From Acanthaster planci (taxonomy: Eukaryota; Echinodermata; Asteroidea; Valvatida; Acanthasteridae), in the NCBI RefSeq assembly GCF_001949145.1, contig NW_019091362.1, positions 6,362,932-6,424,931 on the forward strand: a DNA stretch of 62,000 nt. The letters run 5' to 3'. Every line of letters begins with the position of its first letter. Position 1 is the stretch's first letter. This document shows, piece by piece, positions 25,601 through 34,000 of the stretch. A program made the position numbers and the translations under genes. The notes under the pieces are model-generated. The model saw only the letters and a list, made by a program, of their open reading frames with translations. It was not told where the DNA came from and did no database searches.

Positions 25601-26470
25601 TCATTTTCAATTTAAAAGCATTTTTATCTCAGCATTGTCGACTCTTAAACATTTGACTGGTGTTTTGTTTCTAACACAACTTTATATTGTGCCTTCGAAT
25701 GTACATGTAGCTGTTATTTTTTCGGTTTAACCTAAATGATTTGAACCAGATGATCCATGGTTAACGTTTAATTTGGAGCATTTGGTGTTTTCATAGTCAT
25801 CAAACTCAAATTAGTCATGTAGAGAGAAAGAGTGTCAAATTGAGAATTTTCAGGTACAAAATAAAACTGGTTGATGAAGTTGATTTGTGTTTACTTGCAG
25901 GTTGAGAGGTTGAACGAGGAGAGGTCGAAGGAGACAAAGACAGAGAGGCAGAAAATGTCTCTGGATGTATCTGATAGATCAAACTCGGAAAACTCCCACC
26001 ATGCTTCAACCTCCTCCAACACGACCCCACACAAGGTCATCCAAGGTCACGGGGTCAAGGTGAGTAAGGACAGCTTTGTTGAATCAGTCTCCTGCATCCC
26101 CATAGTGCCCACAGTCACTGTTACAACGGCGACAGGTGAAGCCGGTTCCCTGTCTGACGATTCATTGGGTGATGAAGCAACCCCAGAGGCAGTAACCGGC
26201 ACTCCAACCTCTGCGGACGACACAGGAGCTCCGAGAATGCGGAAACGTGGCCACGCTGGCAAATCAACGGCAGAATCGCACCTGGATGATTCTCCTAAGA
26301 AGAGGCGAACAGAGGTTGGTAACGGCAACAACAATAATGGCAACAGCATCAACCATGGCAGCAAGGATCAGACCCCATGGAAACGCATGGGAACCTGGCT
26401 GAAACGTAGAATGTCAAACGAAAACAATGCTATTACAAGTGACACAAACACCACAAAAACTAAAAAGTAG
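4568..26470 (+). CDS. NADSYN1: Glutamine-dependent NAD+ synthetase, 18 exons, complete
   Basis: Final step of NAD+ synthesis: nicotinic acid adenine dinucleotide is amidated with ATP, using ammonia from glutamine; cytosolic. Exons: 4568-4652, 8601-8661, 10912-11028, 11731-11784, 11902-12043, 12615-12703, 13160-13277, 14819-14950, 17192-17269, 18195-18368, 19161-19263, 20094-20262, 21905-22147, 22849-22980, 23139-23208, 24073-24201, 25196-25372, 25901-26470. They sum to 2,643 nt with continuous phase, giving 880 residues and a TAG stop. The protein aligns end to end with the animal family and keeps the nitrilase triad (E45, K114, C175) and the [10 protein letters not shown] loop. Introns are GT-AG except intron 15 (GC-AG). 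The start ATG has an in-frame TGA at 4556-4558. The human protein is about 706 residues; the excess is a C-terminal tail. Identity is certain from motifs; borders are manual and could be off by a few bases. Confidence 0.97.
4897..4960. repeat. TACATGTA cluster
   Basis: Overlapping runs of the palindromic word TACATGTA, interrupted by a TAGGCCTA palindrome. It is one of many such clusters in the window. Confidence 0.8.
5117..5220 (+). repeat. Degenerate 16-17-bp tandem repeat, CGAGTCAATTCGTATC type
   Basis: About six units, grading from GTGCCCCAGTCAACTG to TATCCGAGTCAATTCG, in NADSYN1 intron 1. A related but inverted stretch (TACGAGTTGTCCTGGGTACG) occurs at about 6000-6050, so both may belong to one element some 900 bases long. 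Confidence 0.6.
6139..6224. repeat. 14-bp perfect inverted repeat
   Basis: CAACTGTTTCCTGA at 6139-6152 and its exact inverse at 6211-6224, 58 bases apart, in NADSYN1 intron 1. These are possible termini of a very small element. Confidence 0.5.
8601..17269 (+). CDS. NADSYN1: NADSYN1 exons 2-9, nitrilase-type glutaminase domain
   Basis: With exon 1, exons 2-9 build the N-terminal carbon-nitrogen hydrolase domain (about residues 5-275), which takes ammonia from glutamine and channels it to the synthetase domain. Visible landmarks are GPELEICGYGC (general base E45), LLIKPK (K114), and [13 protein letters not shown], where C175 is the nucleophile. The numbering matches the human enzyme with no gap up to this point. 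Also present are [15 protein letters not shown] and the [19 protein letters not shown] segment. Exon 5 has a weak donor, GTCGGG at 12044, where a GTAAGT type would be usual; the next exon joins in frame. Confidence 0.95.
9161..9219. repeat. Short near-perfect hairpin in NADSYN1 intron 2
   Basis: The arms 9161-9186 (ACCTGCCAATGTACCCCC...) and 9193-9219 pair along almost their full length around a 6-base loop. It is about 59 bases overall. It could be a miniature inverted repeat or, less likely, a small-RNA hairpin. Confidence 0.6.
9780..9862. repeat. Inverted repeat with GTGGGGAC words
   Basis: AGTTGTGGGGACA at the left is matched by TGTCCCCACAACT at the right, and GTGGGGAC recurs twice inside. 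It is probably the remnant of a small foldback element. Confidence 0.55.
13524..14122 (+). mobile_element. TTAA-flanked MITE, copy A (piggyBac-like non-autonomous)
   Basis: A 599-bp element in NADSYN1 intron 7. It starts TTAA then CCACTTCCTGCCGGGG and ends with the inverted CCCTGGCAGGAAGTGG then TTAA. TTAA target duplication is diagnostic of piggyBac-type integration. It encodes no transposase. Its interior closely resembles copies B (14119-14651, inverted) and C (23410-23967), including a shared GTTCACGAACCTGGCTCAGT block. Confidence 0.85.
14119..14651 (-). mobile_element. TTAA-flanked MITE, copy B, inverted next to copy A
   Basis: The reverse complement starts TTAACCACCTGCTGCCGGG and runs through the same internal blocks as copy A (GACTGTCTGGTGGCTAC, CAGGCCTGC, AGGGGCCAGATTAGCATGCA). 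It is more diverged than copies A and C. It shares the single TTAA at 14119-14122 with copy A, so the two form one long imperfect inverted repeat. Confidence 0.8.
15863..16730. mobile_element. Probable non-autonomous DNA transposon, about 870 bp
   Basis: The outer ends are the perfect inverse pair GATCAACTGATGA (15863-15875) and TCATCAGTTGATC (16718-16730). They are followed inward by further inverted blocks built from GATCAGA and CCGATGTT. The interior has no transposase. A separate hairpin (16260-16380) sits inside. It occupies part of NADSYN1 intron 8. Confidence 0.55.
16260..16380. repeat. Hairpin nested in the 15863-16730 element
   Basis: The left arm TAGCCTTTACTCGG...GTGCATGGC pairs imperfectly with the right arm GCCATGCGCACC...CTAAAGGCTA. 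It may be an independent small insertion or the central foldback of the surrounding element. Confidence 0.5.
18195..25372 (+). CDS. NADSYN1: NADSYN1 exons 10-17, ATP-dependent NAD synthetase domain
   Basis: These exons encode about residues 293-691. [11 protein letters not shown] precedes the pyrophosphatase-type P-loop [10 protein letters not shown] (about residues 355-364), which binds ATP. Further family signatures follow in order: [45 protein letters not shown], the tail of the glutamine tunnel region [22 protein letters not shown], and [15 protein letters not shown]. Every block expected of the family is present in order with no stop or frameshift. The exon 15/16 join, which gives TDE|EDMG, requires the GC donor at 23209. 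Confidence 0.95.
18687..18775 (+). repeat. 20-bp tandem repeat, 4.5 copies
   Basis: The unit is ATGGTTAACTTTAATGTCAG at 18687, 18707, 18727 and 18747 plus a partial copy, with one or two differences per unit. It lies in NADSYN1 intron 10. Confidence 0.85.
21414..21553. mobile_element. Foldback element, 140 bp
   Basis: In NADSYN1 intron 12. The outer ends are CAATTG. The left arm contains GGTGTGGGATATGATGTTTTG and the right arm its inverse, ending ACCACAGTGGTCAACAATTG. The arms are about 42 bases. It may be the right part of a larger element beginning near 20823, whose start GAACATAATGAATA resembles the inverse of sequence near 21560-21580. Confidence 0.6.
22261..22449. mobile_element. Second-family TTAA-flanked MITE, 189 bp
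   Basis: In NADSYN1 intron 13. It starts TTAA then CCCCTTCGCTCCGGG and ends with the imperfect inverted CCCAGCGCAAAGGGG then TTAA. It has the same integration signature as the longer MITE but a different terminal sequence and a different interior. Confidence 0.7.
23209..24072 (+). other. NADSYN1: GC-AG intron (NADSYN1 intron 15)
   Basis: The only break that joins exon 15 to exon 16 in frame uses the donor AG|GCAAGT at 23209-23214 and the acceptor CTGCTGCAG ending at 24072. GCAAGT is the classic sequence of the minor GC-AG class, and all other donor positions are consensus. No GT nearby restores the conserved SQTDEEDMG peptide. The intron also carries a TTAA-flanked MITE. Confidence 0.85.
23410..23967 (+). 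mobile_element. TTAA-flanked MITE, copy C
   Basis: A 558-bp element in NADSYN1 intron 15, in the same orientation as copy A. It starts TTAACCACTTTGGGCCGGGG and ends CCCCGGCAGGAAGTGGTTAA. Its interior matches copy A over most of its length. It carries no transposase frame. Confidence 0.85.
25901..26470 (+). CDS. NADSYN1: NADSYN1 exon 18, unusual 189-residue C-terminal tail
   Basis: After the last conserved residues of the synthetase domain this exon adds residues 692-880, where the human protein has only a dozen or so. It starts as a charged, probably helical stretch ([18 protein letters not shown]), then becomes Ser/Thr/Asp/Asn-rich and disordered-looking. It contains basic clusters RMRKR (803-807), SPKKRR (822-827) and WLKRRM (857-862), and a run of Asn/Gly near 832-840. 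It ends in KTKK before TAG. The acceptor TTACTTGCAG is good and the frame is continuous with exon 17. The SPKKRR cluster resembles a monopartite nuclear localisation signal; nuclear targeting is inference only. Confidence 0.88.
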   Translation, partial: VERLNEERSKETKTERQKMSLDVSDRSNSENSHHASTSSNTTPHKVIQGHGVKVSKDSFVESVSCIPIVPTVTVTTATGEAGSLSDDSLGDEATPEAVTGTPTSADDTGAPRMRKRGHAGKSTAESHLDDSPKKRRTEVGNGNNNNGNSINHGSKDQTPWKRMGTWLKRRMSNENNAITSDTNTTKTKK

Positions 26471-26564
26471 ACACCGGCAAATTGTTTTGCCGTGAGAAGT
26501 ATTTCGTGCCCACAAAGAGGACAAAACCAGTTAGTAATTGAAATAGTAAACATTTCAAAGCTGG

Positions 26565-26787
26565 GGCCAATTTCATAGAGCCGCTTAAGCACAAAAAAAC
26601 CTTGCTTAGAAAACAAAGGTTACCAGCTCAAAATCTCAGTGATTGTCATGCTAACCAAAAGACAAGTGAATACCATTCCAAAATAATATACATCACATGC
26701 AGTTTGGGCTGGTAACCTTATTTATCAAGCAAGGTTTCTTTCATGCGTAAGCAAATTTTGTGCTTCAGCAGCTCTATAAAATTGGCC
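26565..26787. mobile_element. Foldback MITE in NADSYN1 3' flank
   Basis: A 223-bp element with inverted arms of roughly 75-80 bases. The left arm starts GGCCAATTTCATAGAGC and passes through GCACAAA, CCTTGCTTA and GGTTACCAGC. The right arm is its imperfect complement and ends in ATTGGCC. It lies 95 bases after the NADSYN1 stop, so it is probably transcribed in the 3' UTR. No clear target duplication is seen. Confidence 0.75.
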
Positions 26788-27931
26788 TCTGTTCTTTATC
26801 ATCCCAAAGTTTTATGCTGCCGAAGTGTGTAGGGGATTTTACATGTATATATAGGACAGATCAGAGTTTACAGTGTTCGAGAAAGGGAATTTTTGTATTC
26901 AGTTTGGGGTAATTTTCCTTCTATGGGTATGCATTCAGTGGTCTCTCTGAGCACTGTTACAATGACAGTTTCTGTGTACAAGTTGTCAAATTTATCTTTA
27001 GGTCCCAATCCTTTGTTGTTTATTGCTTTCATTCCTGATGATACAAGGTTCCTCTTATCACAATAATGCTAAGAATGTAGGTTGAAAGCCAGGGTATGTA
27101 TGCCACTACCGGTAACAGTATGCTACCGAGTATATCCCTAGTTGCCGGTCAAATCAATAATGGAATGAAAAGTGTTCATAGTTCAAGCTCCATGCTAACG
27201 TTCCTTCATGTCAAGAAACACTTGTAGTGACAGTTTGCTGTCATGTACATCAATTACTTCTTCCTCTGCATGCATAGCTTGTGAACCAAGCATACAGCTG
27301 GTAGAAAAGATTTTTACCTTTTTTTGAACAAAAAAGGGAATAGCATTAAACTGCATGTTGAATGTGACTGCATGCGGTGCATGATGTATTCAGAGAAATA
27401 ACGTACATTAGGACATTTTAAGTATATTTTTTGATCAGTTTAAAAGAAACATTGACCAGATAGGGCAAGACATGCCGTGAGGTTGGTTTGTACTCAAGAG
27501 TGAAAGCAGCTTTGTAATCCCGTGTCTAACATACCCACGTGGGTCCACCTAGCAGATTTCAGAGTAACTGATTTGTGATTTGCTTTCCAGTTGCATGAAG
27601 TATGAACTAGCCTTCATACAACAGCAACGCCGACGCCAGACGTCAATAGCCCTGTAATGGCACGTTGGCTCAGATAAAATGGGGTCATTCTAAGTCATGA
27701 CTCATAGGTACCACCAGCTCAGTATTAAATTGTCCAATGTAATTGGATTATAGGGAAGCATTAACGAAACACACTTCAGAAATAATCCCCAGTGTTCACA
27801 GATGTACGAGAAAGCTATTATGTATGTACATGTATGTAAGTTCACGAGATAGCTTCCACATTGGATAAATCATCACATACAAAATTTTTATATGATGATT
27901 TCACATACATTTACTTTGAAAACTGAGGTGT

Positions 27932-28045
27932 TTTATTTTATGAATTTGGTGGTAGATCACCATAAAGAAATTGACAATGCGAAATACTAATTTTATTTTG
28001 AAAGTCGAACACGCTTTTAATTGTACCAGATGCATGATATTTATT
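27932..28045 (-). terminator. Candidate polyadenylation signals for F-spondin
   Basis: Three AATAAA words on the minus strand (27932-27937, 27992-27997, 28040-28045), about 2.8 kb after the stop codon. I see none closer. This would imply a long 3' UTR that includes the SINE. No transcript evidence. Confidence 0.25.
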
Positions 28046-28677
28046 GTACAAAAAGCATCACAAAAATACAGATTTGTGTACAGAATGGCGGTCTTCTTTG
28101 TTTGCAGGTGTGATGGTTCTGTTTAACTAAATGGAGTATCGCCTGCCGTTGGAGTATTGTGTGCAAAGAACTCCAATTGAAAAAGGGCCCGACATTTTAA
28201 TCTTAGCAGAGTCCTTCTCAACACAGGAAATGCATGAAACTTGTCAGGTTCACTGCAAACTGAAAAACACAAGAGTTTGTCACACAAATTGATGATGTAT
28301 CAATTACAAATCCTAATATCTGAAGGTGTATGCTGTCGTAAATTCCTGGTCCAAATTTGAAAATGTTACTGTGGGTTTCATTAAGTAAAACAGATTTGTA
28401 CCAGAACCACTTCTAATTTGTCCGAAGAGTGTAGTGTTACCATCTCTCATTTAAAAACTGAAGGACCTCTCATCTGAGAGACTGGCTCTTATTTCTTTTT
28501 CATGTAAGACAAAAGTCTTGAAAACTGCACAACTACGTATTCATGAAATTGGGAGATGTTAAATGTATGGAAATTGGAAATCTACTTGCTTTGTATCAGG
28601 AATTTCTACAGACATTCCTATTTTCTGCAATGCCCTGACGTGTGATTATTGACCCATTTCTCCAAAATATGGTGAAA

Positions 28678-28683
28678 AATAAA
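28678..28683 (+). terminator. Candidate polyadenylation signal for NADSYN1
   Basis: AATAAA, 2.2 kb after the NADSYN1 stop. It is the only canonical signal I noticed before the SINE. If used, the 3' ends of the two convergent genes would overlap by several hundred bases. Confidence 0.2.
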
Positions 28684-28887
28684 AAGCCATCAAGTTAGAG
28701 ATACATCATTCTATAATATCATCTATAAAAATGGTAAATGCACACCAAACTGCCTGTGCAAACCTGATTAAAGGTAACATGATCATTGATTACTCCTGCA
28801 ATTTAGGTTGTGACTGATAATATGTAAATACATAAACCTATACCTGCTTCATAAAACTTGAGCAGTTGCCCTTCTGTGCACAGGAGT

Positions 28888-29135
28888 CAGGTTGGCGTGG
28901 TGGTTCTTTCCTCGCCTTCCACCTCTGCGGCCCAGGTTCGAATCCCGGCCCAGTCCACATGTGGATTGGGTTTTCAGTTCTAACCTGATTCCGTGGGTTT
29001 TCCTCCCACCTCTAAAACTGTAACTGCTTCTCACTGTCTCCTCTCTACAGGTTTCTTCAGGCTTGCGAGCTACAGTGCCTAGGGCACGTTTGAGGAATCC
29101 TTGGTGTCATTACCAGAAATCTATAATAATGATAA
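28888..29135 (+). mobile_element. tRNA-derived SINE
   Basis: The head contains an A-box-like GTTGGCGTGGTGG (28891-28903) and a perfect B box GGTTCGAATCC (28935-28945), spaced as in a tRNA gene. A tRNA-unrelated body of about 180 bases follows, ending in a short AATAATGATAAT tail. The head does not fold into a convincing cloverleaf, so this is a SINE and not a working tRNA gene. It lies between the two convergent genes. Confidence 0.75.
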
Positions 29136-30856
29136 TTTTTCAGACTCATTGATGGTAGTGTATTGTGTACTTTACTGTACTTTGTTGACCTGTGAAGCAG
29201 AGTAGGGAACTGCCGGGAAAGTACTGCATAATATGCTACAATACATGTGCAGTATATCGTGTAAACACTCTACACAAATCATTAACCAATGCTCTCATGA
29301 GGACACACCCCCCCCACCCAATATTCATGACAATGAACAGTGTAAAGCACACACGCTCCACAAGACCTACATTTCACCCAATGCGGAATACATGTAAACC
29401 TCCGAGAATCGATACATGTACACTGCTATACGTCTAGGTATAAATCCTGACAGTTTCCACTGCACTTTCAGAAAGCGCCAGTGTTAGCAAAGTAATGTGG
29501 AAAGACGACACCCAATGGGGTTTACATAGCGCATGTGGTTACAGGCCCTCATATGAACAGTTTCAAATGTACCTAAAATTATTAATTTTCACTGATCAAA
29601 CTACAAACTCTCTTATAATCATGTAACTTAACGCTTGAAGGCATTTCACAGTTTATGTACATGAAAACCATCCTGATTTTACAGCCAAATATTTTGGGCA
29701 CAGAGACTTTGATACATTGTGACCTACGGATGGGAATCACTGACACGACTCGTCTGGCGTGTCTTGATGGCAAGAAGAAGGCTGGGGCAACGCTGGATTT
29801 TGTCAGATGCTGGTAAATACACATTGTAAATCTTTCCGGCAATCAGTATACAGGATGCTGAATACTGACAACAAATTGTTTCTGTAGAGTGAAGCATTGA
29901 ACTCGGATAGGATCAGAGACCCCCATAAACAACTATCAAATTACATATAAGGCATTGTTGGTCTCGTCTGGCTTCTTCGTCTGGCTGCAGGGTGAATATC
30001 CCCCACACAAACACACACAACATGAATTAATTCAAGGACAGATGGGAAGAGGCAACCACAGGGGATTGCTGTATCTATCCACTGCGACATCTCGTAGGTG
30101 AGAATCTTGAAGTTACATGCAACAGCTTGCGCACATTAAGTCTCCTTTAAGTAACATCCAACACAACCGTCTGTGATCTGCCGTGACCCTTGCCCATTTT
30201 CTGCTCGACTGGACTGCTGAACAGGAAAAGGAACCTTATTTTTAGGTGCACTGTGCCCAATTTTGTCACTAGACAGAGGGGACTGGTATTTCCATGGCAT
30301 AACCAACATTTTTAGCTCACTGGAGATTTCCTTTTAAAAAAATTTTTCTTCACAAACGTGAGATGATACGATCCTATGTATAAAGCACAGTTACCAGCAG
30401 ATTTCCACTCGTGTTCCTATCCCATGGTCCCTTTTTGTCACTGGCCCTATCTCCAACTGACCGAATCCCCCCTCCCCCCAATAAAGTAATTAATGTCACC
30501 AAACATTTTAGGCAACCAACACTAGATTAAACCAAACAAGCATTTTCGTATTACTTCCACGTCCAATGATATGCATACCACATGTATATAAATGCCTGGA
30601 ATCTACAGTAAATAAAAAAAGTACAGTGCCAGTAAAGCAGATGACCACTTGTACACACTGTATTCATCAAAACCATCAACAACAAAAAGGGAACTAGATT
30701 ATGTACACTACATGCTGCCACTGTTTGGCTTCTGTCAAAGGCTCTCCGAGCTACGTCATCAACTTTAAATTTATGCGTTGATTTAAAAAAAAAAAAAAAA
30801 GGTACTCCAATGTCCAGTCCCCTCTCTTCTTCATACGGCGATCTTCTCCCCTGATC

Positions 30857-31029
30857 TTAGCATTCAGTGGCCGTGCCGCACACCCTTTCTTCCCTTCGGG
30901 GCCCGCATGCCTGGCCGTTGCCACGCGCCTTCTTCTTGATCTTTCTCATCCTTGTCTGGGTGCCATCTCCTCCGCAGGTAACGCTGCAGGGTGTCCAATC
31001 TCCCCAGTCGGTCATCATGCAGTCGCGGG
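30857..31029 (-). CDS. SPON1: F-spondin last exon, TSP1 repeat 2 and stop
   Basis: It encodes PRDCMMTDWGDWTPC then SVTCGGDGTQTRMRKIKKK and ends CGTATEC before TAA at 30857-30859. Six cysteines, WGDWTPC and CSVTCG are intact. The KIKKK cluster between the third and fourth cysteine is basic, as in heparin-binding repeats. The longer open frame across 30864-31469 is a different, non-coding frame. Confidence 0.95.
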
Positions 31030-34000
31030 CTGGGAAAAAACAAAGATAAACAAAACATGAAGAATTGGGCTCTGATTAAGGGGAAATCCTGTTTTTCCCC
31101 CATCCTTTCCTCGAACATACACAACATGCTCTTCGATAATGATAACAATGAACATCCGGAAGGCACGCACATCCATCTGATAATAGTCTCTCGCAGAGCT
31201 ACAAAAAGTAACCCCAAAAGAATTAGATCCCCCCCCCCAAAAAAATTATGCAAGTATGGTTTATATTCTGGTCTCATAAGAGAGATAATACAAGTATGTT
31301 TTGAGACACTTTTCGACGGAAGTTTCTGACCGAAAAAACTGTCAACTCCTCCTCCTAGCATACATGTGTAATTTGAACATGGGTGAAAATGATGGAAGAA
31401 AAAATGAAAGACTTGTGATCCCGAAGCATTTTGAAGGTTTAACTTTGTCCCTCCCAGATCTTTCAACATCCACCAGAATTTGGAGAATTTTGTAGGATCA
31501 AGGAAGGTATCTACCTCACATGGGGCTTATTGACCCCTTGCAAGTTAGAGACCACGGAGAGTTCTGAAGGTTTCCAAGAAAAAAACTTTCTGGAGGATTC
31601 AGAAACACCCCCAGCAAATATGTCACAGGAGCTCAGGGTAAACGTTTAATTAATTAATTAATGATCAAGTCATTCTGAATTCTAATTATTTGTTGAAACA
31701 TACTGCACTTTTTTTTTTTTGCTTGCCAACACGTGGCAGATCACAAAGACAAAAACCATGGGACCACATGAAAGTCATTTCATCTTGCTCAGCCTCATTT
31801 TGAAAGATCGACACTTAAGAGCCTCCTGTCCCTGGCACTTTGACAATGTGCAAACTTCTAGGCAATTCTAGATGCTAGTTAGACATGCAGTTACCTTTTT
31901 CCTACAAGATAGTGCACTTGAATCATGAAAGCTCATTACCGCAACCCTCTCGGTGTCAAAATAAGTTTTTTTTTCCTGGAAAATGTCCTTTTCTTAAAAC
32001 TTCCTAGTGCACCTTTAATCACAACCCGGGCAAAAACCTCCTCCCTCTGACATTCATCTTTCACAACCAGAAGAAAATGACTGCACCTAAGAACTGTCAC
32101 TTATCAGCCCACTAAATACTGATGACTTTGAAAGGGGAAGAAATACGAATTGAAATCCTTGGGGGCAAATGTTAATGTTGTGGTGATCCACAATGGCATA
32201 CACGGCCTGAGGGGGGGGCCATTATCAACCCAACAACTGTACATGTTAGCACAGGCGATGGCAAAATAATAAATTGAAGTAGTACATCAAATGTGTGGTT
32301 GATTACCCGTTCACTTCATCATGTTAGTGCTTACACGTCCCCCATAGCAAGTCAACCGTACAAACAAAAAAAGAAGAAATGGCTGAAGACAAGCTGACGT
32401 GCCCAAAGGCTGATAACGCACATGATGTGTAAAATCCTCATCTCGACATCCAACATCCAACGTGCCCCTTTCACTGACAAGCGTAAGGCTGAGAAGGTAC
32501 GGAGTGAGTAGTGGAAATGAGAAACATCTTATGCTCAGAACTGCGGGGGTTCCCAGATGGAACAAATGGGGTTCCTAGTTGAAAGCATTTCAAGTTTTCG
32601 CTCCTTTGACTTTCTCCGCATAGTAACTGTATATTAATGTGTTGTAGCAGTTAAAATCACCGGATTCACTCTGTACACAAAGCTAACAGTCTAAATTTTT
32701 ACAGAAGTTGAAATCCAAAATTTCATGACTATCTACAATTTGAACTGTTCATAACAAGCAGGAGTTGCAAAAACTTGAATCAGTGAGACAAACATTCTAG
32801 TTGATATTAACTCACATTTGGAAGTGAAAGTCAAATATCTGTAGTCTAACCAAAGTTTGGGGATCACTTACGGCATGGCCCGGCATTGCAGTTTTTCTTT
32901 TCTTTCTGCTTGCCGCAGGCCCGACCACCGTGACGGGCTTTCTGCTTGACCATGCGCTGCCGCTTCATGGTTCCTTTGCCGCAGGACCGCGAGCATTCAG
33001 TCCACTCGCTCCATGATGACATCATGCAGTCGATGGGCTGTCGCCCTGCCAACGAGACGGATTACTCAATTCAGCAATCACATACGAGGTTATTCAGAAG
33101 TCCTTTATTACATTTACATTGGACTTATTATTGTTTGTTTTCCAAAAACTCACTTAAAAGAAATCATTCCCAAGTTTGAAGATGGTGACTTAAAAATTTA
33201 CTGAATTCTAAAGTTACCAAGAGAAGGCCAAACCGCGACAAAAATGAAATCTTCAAGATAAAAAAGGAAAGATCCGGACTGTATGATGACAGAATGCTGG
33301 ATGCCTCTCTCTGCCATGAACACTGAACGTGAATAAAGTGGATTATGCATCACTCTATAGATTATTACTGATAGAGGAAGCGTTAATAGTGGATGAGTGA
33401 TGACGAGCCCACGATAAGATGATAATGCGACAGAGACTAATGCAGAAAACAGTTTAATAAAACAAAAAAAATATATAAACCTCAGCTAAAAGCAAAAGGG
33501 TGAATACCGTGATAGAAAGAGAAATTAACTCAGAAAATGATGTGAGATCGAATATGTCAGCAGTAAACACAGACCTAGGCGAGAATGGAGGATGAAGACT
33601 TTTTTAAGAGAAATGCTTAAGTTGTGGGCGGACTTGTGAAATCTCAGCTCCCGGTCTTCTTTCACCAGGGATAAAAGATTATTTGATACTAAATGAATCT
33701 TCAAGGAAACGTTAATTTCGGAGGGGAGAAAACCTAGAGGTAAGTGAAAAGAGGCATAAGAAAAAAAAGTGAAAACGTGGCAAAGTGTGACAGTTCCAAG
33801 GAGATTTGAGGGCAAAATGACAACCTGTGATAATCAGTTTGAATAAATAAGCCAACTGAACTACTTGAGACAACGAATTAAATTTCTCAAGAAAATTAGT
33901 TGAATGGATGCTTACGCCTTCCTTTGGGTGGCATCGTAACAGGATCTTCATTCCCTGGATTAGGCACTGCAGACCAAATAATTGACAATTATTTCCAAAT

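Noticed and set aside
28888-28960. Functional tRNA gene
   Set aside because: A and B boxes are present but no cloverleaf pairing, and a SINE body and tail follow.
30864-31469. Long minus-strand open frame of 201 codons
   Set aside because: Wrong frame over the last F-spondin TSP1 exon. The frame that yields the six-cysteine repeat ends at TAA 30857 and starts at the splice acceptor near 31029.
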